NCBI GenBank assembly: GCA_017989885.1
Contig: JAGNPA010000061.1
Coordinates: forward strand, 1 to 8,431
Reading direction: 5' to 3'
Length of the DNA: 8,431 nt
Source of the DNA: Aquabacterium sp.
GTDB lineage: Bacteria; Pseudomonadota; Gammaproteobacteria; Burkholderiales; Burkholderiaceae_C
The position numbers and the translations under genes are program-made. Of this stretch, positions 5,512 to 8,431 are shown piece after piece. Positions within the stretch are counted from its first letter, which is position 1. Each line of letters begins with the position of its first letter. The notes beneath the pieces were generated by a model. It had not been told where the DNA came from, made no database searches, and was given only the letters and a program-made list of their open reading frames with translations.

Positions 5512-6981
5512 ATGTCCTTTGATCTGGTTTTTTTCGGCGGCACGGGCGATCTGACCTGGCGCAAGCTGATGCCGGCGCTGTTCCAGGCCTGGCGCCACGG
5601 CAAGCTGCCCGCTCAAGGTCGCATCCTCGCTGTCGCCCGCGACGAGCGCACCGACGCCAGCTACCGCCAGTGGCTCCAGGACAAGCTTGCCACCGTGGAC
5701 GACCGCGCCAAGCGACCCACCGAAGACGAGTTCGAGCGCTTTGCCACCCAGGTGCACTACCTGCGCATGGACCTGTCCCAGCCCGACGACTACCAGTTGC
5801 TGCGCCAGTGGCTGGGCGGCCGCTGCGCCGACACCGTGGTGATGTACCTCGCCACCAGCCCGCACCTCTTCCCCGTGATCTGCGAGCAACTGGGCGCGGC
5901 CGGCCTCAACCATCCGGGCGTGCGCGTGGTGCTGGAGAAACCCCTGGGGCATGACCTGGCGTCGGCCCAGGCCATCAACGAGGCGGTGCGCTCCGTGTTC
6001 AGCGAGCAGCAGGCCCTGCGCATCGACCACTACCTGGGCAAGCCCTCGGTGCAGAACCTGATGGCCCTGCGCTTTGGCAATGTGCTGTTCGAGCCCCTGT
6101 GGCGCCGCGAAAGCATTGCCAACATCCAGATCACGCTGGCCGAAAGCCTGGGCGTGGGCACCCGGGGTGATTTTTACGACCGCACCGGTGCGCTGCGCGA
6201 CATGATCCAGAACCACGCGCTGCAGTTGCTGACGATGGTCGCGATGGAGCCCCCGTCCAGTGCCGATGCCGACGCCATCCGCGACGAAAAGCTCAAGGTG
6301 CTGCGCTCACTCAAACCCTTTGACGCAGCCTCGGTGGCGCGCGATGTGGTGCGCGGCCAGTACCGGGCGGGCACGGTCGGGGGTGTGGCCGTCCCAGGCT
6401 ATCTGGACGAAGCGAAGGTGCCGGCAGGCAGCAGCACCGAAACCTTTGTGGCCCTGCGCTGCGAGATCCAGAACTGGCGCTGGGCCGGCGTGCCCTTCTA
6501 CCTGCGCACCGGCAAACGCCTGGCCCACCGCCATGCCGAGATCGTGGTGAACTTCCGCCCCACCCCGCACTCGATTTTCCCGGGCACGCAAACCCCCAAC
6601 AAGCTGGTGATCAAGCTGCAGCCGGAAGACGGCCTGCAATTGCACCTGCTGGCGGCCAAAGGCGCCGTGGGCACCGGGCAGATGGCCACGCATGCCGAGC
6701 ACCTGTCGCCGGTATCGCTGAACCTGGATTTCGACCAGGCCTTCCCCACCGACCGCGTGGGCGCCTACGAGCGCATGCTGCTCGACGCCTTGGCGGGACG
6801 GTTGAATCTGTTTGTGCGCTCGGACGAGCAGGAACAAGCCTGGCGCTGGGTGGAGCCCATTCTGGAGGCCTGGCGGCACGATCCGAGCGGCCTGCGCCCC
6901 TACAGCGCCGGAACCTGGGGCCCGGCCGCCGCCAGTGCGCTGGTGGCGCGGGACGGCTTCAGCTGGACGGAAGAAAGCTGA
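5512..6981 (+). CDS. zwf: Glucose-6-phosphate 1-dehydrogenase
   Basis: Zwf oxidises glucose-6-phosphate to 6-phosphoglucono-lactone with NAD(P)+, feeding the oxidative pentose-phosphate and Entner-Doudoroff routes. The product is 489 aa, the usual length. The nucleotide-binding fold opens with FFGGTGDLTWRKLMPALF (7-24), where most homologues have GASGDL. EKPLGHDL (142-149) is conserved. The substrate/active-site motif RIDHYLGK (170-177) is followed by P rather than the common E. ESLGVGTRGDFYDRTGALR (211-229) and MIQNHALQ (231-238, with probable catalytic base H235) follow, then the C-terminal motif GVPFYLRTGKRL (326-337). The frame opens at an ATG at 5479, but homology begins at MSFDLVFFGG, so 5512 is used. 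Neither start has a clear Shine-Dalgarno. It is divergent from tal-pgi, and its TGA is two bases from the convergent mlaB stop. Confidence 0.97.
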   Translation: MSFDLVFFGGTGDLTWRKLMPALFQAWRHGKLPAQGRILAVARDERTDASYRQWLQDKLATVDDRAKRPTEDEFERFATQVHYLRMDLSQPDDYQLLRQWLGGRCADTVVMYLATSPHLFPVICEQLGAAGLNHPGVRVVLEKPLGHDLASAQAINEAVRSVFSEQQALRIDHYLGKPSVQNLMALRFGNVLFEPLWRRESIANIQITLAESLGVGTRGDFYDRTGALRDMIQNHALQLLTMVAMEPPSSADADAIRDEKLKVLRSLKPFDAASVARDVVRGQYRAGTVGGVAVPGYLDEAKVPAGSSTETFVALRCEIQNWRWAGVPFYLRTGKRLAHRHAEIVVNFRPTPHSIFPGTQTPNKLVIKLQPEDGLQLHLLAAKGAVGTGQMATHAEHLSPVSLNLDFDQAFPTDRVGAYERMLLDALAGRLNLFVRSDEQEQAWRWVEPILEAWRHDPSGLRPYSAGTWGPAAASALVARDGFSWTEES

Positions 6982-6983
6982 GC

Positions 6984-7271
6984 TCAGGCCGACTGCAAGA
7001 GGCCGTCCACGCCGTACAGGCGGGCCAGCTCGGTCAGCTTCGGGGGCAGATGCTGCACGGCAAAGGCACGCCCATTGGCCCGCGCCATGCGCTGACACTC
7101 CAGCAACACCGCCAGCGCGCTGGAGTCAAACTGCTGCAAGGCCGCGCCGTCCACCGTCAGCATGGCTGCTTCCGTGCCACCTTGGGCCGCAGCCTGGTCC
7201 AGCGTCTGGCGAAACAGACGCAACACGTGCGGCACCTCAGCGTGCGTGATGACGGCGGGCAACAGCAACAT
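6984..7271 (-). CDS. mlaB: STAS-domain protein of the Mla lipid-transport system
   Basis: MlaB is the small cytoplasmic STAS-fold subunit that binds the MlaF ATPase and supports the MlaFEDB inner-membrane complex. The product is 95 aa, typical for the family. Visible STAS features are AMLTVDGAAL (36-45), a DSSALAVLLE loop and helix (49-58) at the position of the conserved serine/threonine, and a closing helix LTELARLYGVDGLL (79-92). The start is 3 bases after the mlaC stop and has no evident Shine-Dalgarno, so translational coupling is likely. Position directly after mlaC is the main reason to prefer MlaB over an anti-anti-sigma factor, which shares the fold. It is the last gene of the operon in this window, and its stop faces zwf. 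Confidence 0.88.
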   Translation of the reverse strand: MLLLPAVITHAEVPHVLRLFRQTLDQAAAQGGTEAAMLTVDGAALQQFDSSALAVLLECQRMARANGRAFAVQHLPPKLTELARLYGVDGLLQSA

Positions 7272-7274
7272 GGC

Positions 7275-7952
7275 TCAGTTCGCCGCGTTCTTGGCCACCA
7301 ACTGGCGGTTGCGCTCGGCCAGCTTCGAGATCAGGCCGTCAATGCCCGAAGCATTGATTTCCTGAGCAAAGCTGCTCTGATGGGTCTGCACCAGCCACGC
7401 GCCCAGCACATTCACGTCATAGACCTTCCACGCATTGCCAGCCTTCTCCAGGCGATAGTTCAGCTGGATGGGGTCACCCTTGCCCTTGACCACGGTGCGC
7501 ACGACCACATCCGTGTCGGTCGCACGGGCACGGGACGGCAGGTACTCGATGACCTGGTCCTTGACCTGGGAAGCGGCACCCGCATAGGTGTGCACCAGCA
7601 GGGTCTTGAACTCGTTTTGCAGACGCAGACGCTGATCCGGCGTGGCGCGACGCCAGGCAGGGCCGACGGCGGCTGCCGTCATGCGCACGAAGTTCACGTT
7701 CGGCATGATCTTGGCATCGACCACGGCCGTGATCTTGCGCAGGTCACCCGACTGGATGGCCTTGTCGGACTTGACCGTGGCCATCACCTCGTTGGTGATC
7801 GACTGAATGAACGCCTCGGGCGTCTGGGCCGGTACAGGTGCGGTCGCCTGGGCCGGTGCCGTTTGCGCACCCGCCTGGGTCGCCCCCAAGGCCGACACGG
7901 CCACGAGGGCCGAACTCACAACACGAACAAAAAACCGACGGGAGTGCGACAC
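7275..7952 (-). CDS. mlaC: Periplasmic phospholipid-binding protein MlaC (Ttg2D family)
   Basis: MlaC is the soluble periplasmic carrier that shuttles phospholipids between the MlaA complex in the outer membrane and MlaFEDB in the inner membrane. The product is 225 aa. Residues 1-29 form a signal peptide with SRRFFVR (4-10), close to the twin-arginine consensus, a modestly hydrophobic core and a likely cut after AGA (27-29). An Ala/Pro/Gln-rich linker (30-46) follows, then the MlaC domain: KITAVVDAKIMPNVNFVRMT (73-92, the VD...P.vdf.rm pattern), FKTLLVHTYAGA (115-126), and WKVYDVNVLGAWLVQTHQSSFAQEI (175-199), a family hallmark. The start is a GTG at 7952, supported by AGAAAGGA (7959-7966) and the signal peptide. 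The frame remains open upstream to 8165, but that stretch overlaps mlaA and has no MlaC homology. Confidence 0.95.
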   Translation of the reverse strand: MSHSRRFFVRVVSSALVAVSALGATQAGAQTAPAQATAPVPAQTPEAFIQSITNEVMATVKSDKAIQSGDLRKITAVVDAKIMPNVNFVRMTAAAVGPAWRRATPDQRLRLQNEFKTLLVHTYAGAASQVKDQVIEYLPSRARATDTDVVVRTVVKGKGDPIQLNYRLEKAGNAWKVYDVNVLGAWLVQTHQSSFAQEINASGIDGLISKLAERNRQLVAKNAAN

Positions 7953-8049
7953 AAAGGGTCCTTTCTGAGATCTTGACCTGTCCTTTAACGCCTCAAGGGG
8001 CCGACAGGATGACCGACTCATCTGATGTTGAAGGTGGGGACAGGCCGGA
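7953..8049 (-). other. mlaA-mlaC spacer
   Basis: These 97 bases separate the mlaA stop from the mlaC GTG. They hold the mlaC ribosome site at the mlaC end. I see no strong hairpin with a T-run and no convincing promoter, so read-through from mlaA is the simplest reading. Confidence 0.5.
7959..7966 (-). promoter_or_regulatory. Ribosome binding site that fixes the GTG start of mlaC
   Basis: The minus strand reads AGAAAGGA, followed by six bases and then GTG at 7952. It is the strongest ribosome site near the 5' end of mlaC and rules out the longer ATG-initiated frame that would begin inside mlaA. Confidence 0.8.
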
Positions 8050-8431
8050 TCAACGTGCCGCCTCAGGGGCGCTCGCCGCCGAAGCTGCCTCGGCAGCCGC
8101 CGCGGCTTCTTCCTCAGTCTCTGGCAGGTCATACCGAGGTTCAGGCGCTTCCTCTTCCTCCTCAACTTCCGCAGGCGTCCGGCCTTGGTCGATCAGACTC
8201 TGACGGCGCTGCAGATAGGCGTCCCGGGTGAAGGCATATTTGTCCAGCGCCACGCTATCGAGCAGATCGGTGGCCGACAGATAGGCCGCGCGGGTGCTGA
8301 CCACGTTGAGCAAGCGCGCCAGGTTGTCCTCGCGCGCCCCATCGATCAAGGTGGTGGCCGAGAAGGTCATGCTGCTGGCGATGTTGGCCGAGTCACGCAC
8401 CGACGAAGGCCCCATGAGCGGCCAGACAATG
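8050..8431 (-). CDS. mlaA: MlaA/VacJ outer-membrane lipoprotein, C-terminal part, cut by window edge
   Basis: The frame is open across the right edge, reading IVWPLMGPSSVRDS from base 8430, a hallmark of MlaA (VacJ). MlaA sits in the outer membrane with porins and removes misplaced surface phospholipids, passing them to MlaC. About 127 C-terminal residues are present, including the helical end VVSTRAAYLSATDLLDSVA and the conserved YAFTRDAYLQRRQSLI. The lipoprotein signal and first half lie beyond the window. After the domain there is a low-complexity tail encoded by 8053-8175: a run of five glutamates, then EPRYDLPETEEE, then an alanine-rich stretch. An ATG at 8413-8415 lies inside the conserved motif and is not the true start. 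mlaC follows after 97 bases in the same direction. Confidence 0.93.
   Translation of the reverse strand, partial: IVWPLMGPSSVRDSANIASSMTFSATTLIDGAREDNLARLLNVVSTRAAYLSATDLLDSVALDKYAFTRDAYLQRRQSLIDQGRTPAEVEEEEEAPEPRYDLPETEEEAAAAAEAASAASAPEAAR

Noticed and set aside
4601..5554. A 317-codon plus-strand frame opposite tal
   Set aside because: Low-complexity His/Gly/Arg composition typical of an antisense shadow; tal on the other strand is unambiguous.
6307..7098. A 263-codon minus-strand frame opposite zwf
   Set aside because: Shadow of zwf without family motifs; it also overlaps the real mlaB frame.
7050..7976. A 308-codon plus-strand frame opposite mlaB and mlaC
   Set aside because: Shadow frame rich in Arg, Gly and His; both minus-strand genes are clear family members.
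7953..8165. Extending mlaC to an ATG at 8165
   Set aside because: The extra 71 residues are Arg-rich, overlap mlaA coding sequence and bury the signal peptide; the GTG at 7952 has a good ribosome site.

Overview
This GC-rich, densely coding window looks like a betaproteobacterial chromosome, most likely Burkholderiales. The evidence is a short transaldolase B of 315 aa, a Zwf beginning MSFDLVFFGGTGDL, a VacJ/MlaA-MlaC-MlaB gene order, and an rpoH gene preceded by a CIRCE element. Genus cannot be fixed from the sequence alone. No mobile element, CRISPR array, tRNA or rRNA is visible.

Layout, left to right. (1) 1-596, minus: the 5' end of a TonB-dependent outer-membrane receptor (signal peptide plus plug domain), running off the left edge. 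(2) About 720-1203, plus: a heavily decayed methyl-accepting chemotaxis protein, with pieces in several frames and both the HAMP region and the signalling tip missing. (3) 1210-1659, minus: a small secreted protein made only of two bacterial SH3 domains. (4) 1660-1808: a divergent intergenic region holding a perfect CIRCE operator (TTAGCACTC-N9-GAGTGCTAA) in front of rpoH. (5) 1809-2735, plus: rpoH, heat-shock sigma-32. (6) 2736-5347, minus: tal then pgi, probably one operon. (7) 5348-5511: the tal/zwf divergent control region with an 18-bp dyad over a possible tal -10. (8) 5512-6981, plus: zwf. (9) 6984-8431, minus: the end of the mla phospholipid-transport operon in the order mlaA (partial), mlaC, mlaB.

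How the genes work together: zwf, pgi and tal form a hexose-phosphate/pentose-phosphate node. G6P leaves through Zwf to 6-phosphogluconate, Pgi interconverts G6P and F6P, and Tal returns pentose-phosphate carbon to F6P. The mla genes encode the outer-membrane lipoprotein, periplasmic carrier and STAS subunit of an inter-membrane lipid-trafficking system. The CIRCE element suggests that the repressor HrcA controls the level of sigma-32, coupling the two main heat-shock circuits.

The genes are core housekeeping functions, and I see no convincing new system. The best items for a second look are the perfect CIRCE before rpoH, the fossil chemoreceptor, the tal/zwf dyad, a Tat-like signal on MlaC, and two convergent gene pairs whose stop codons meet inside short palindromes.
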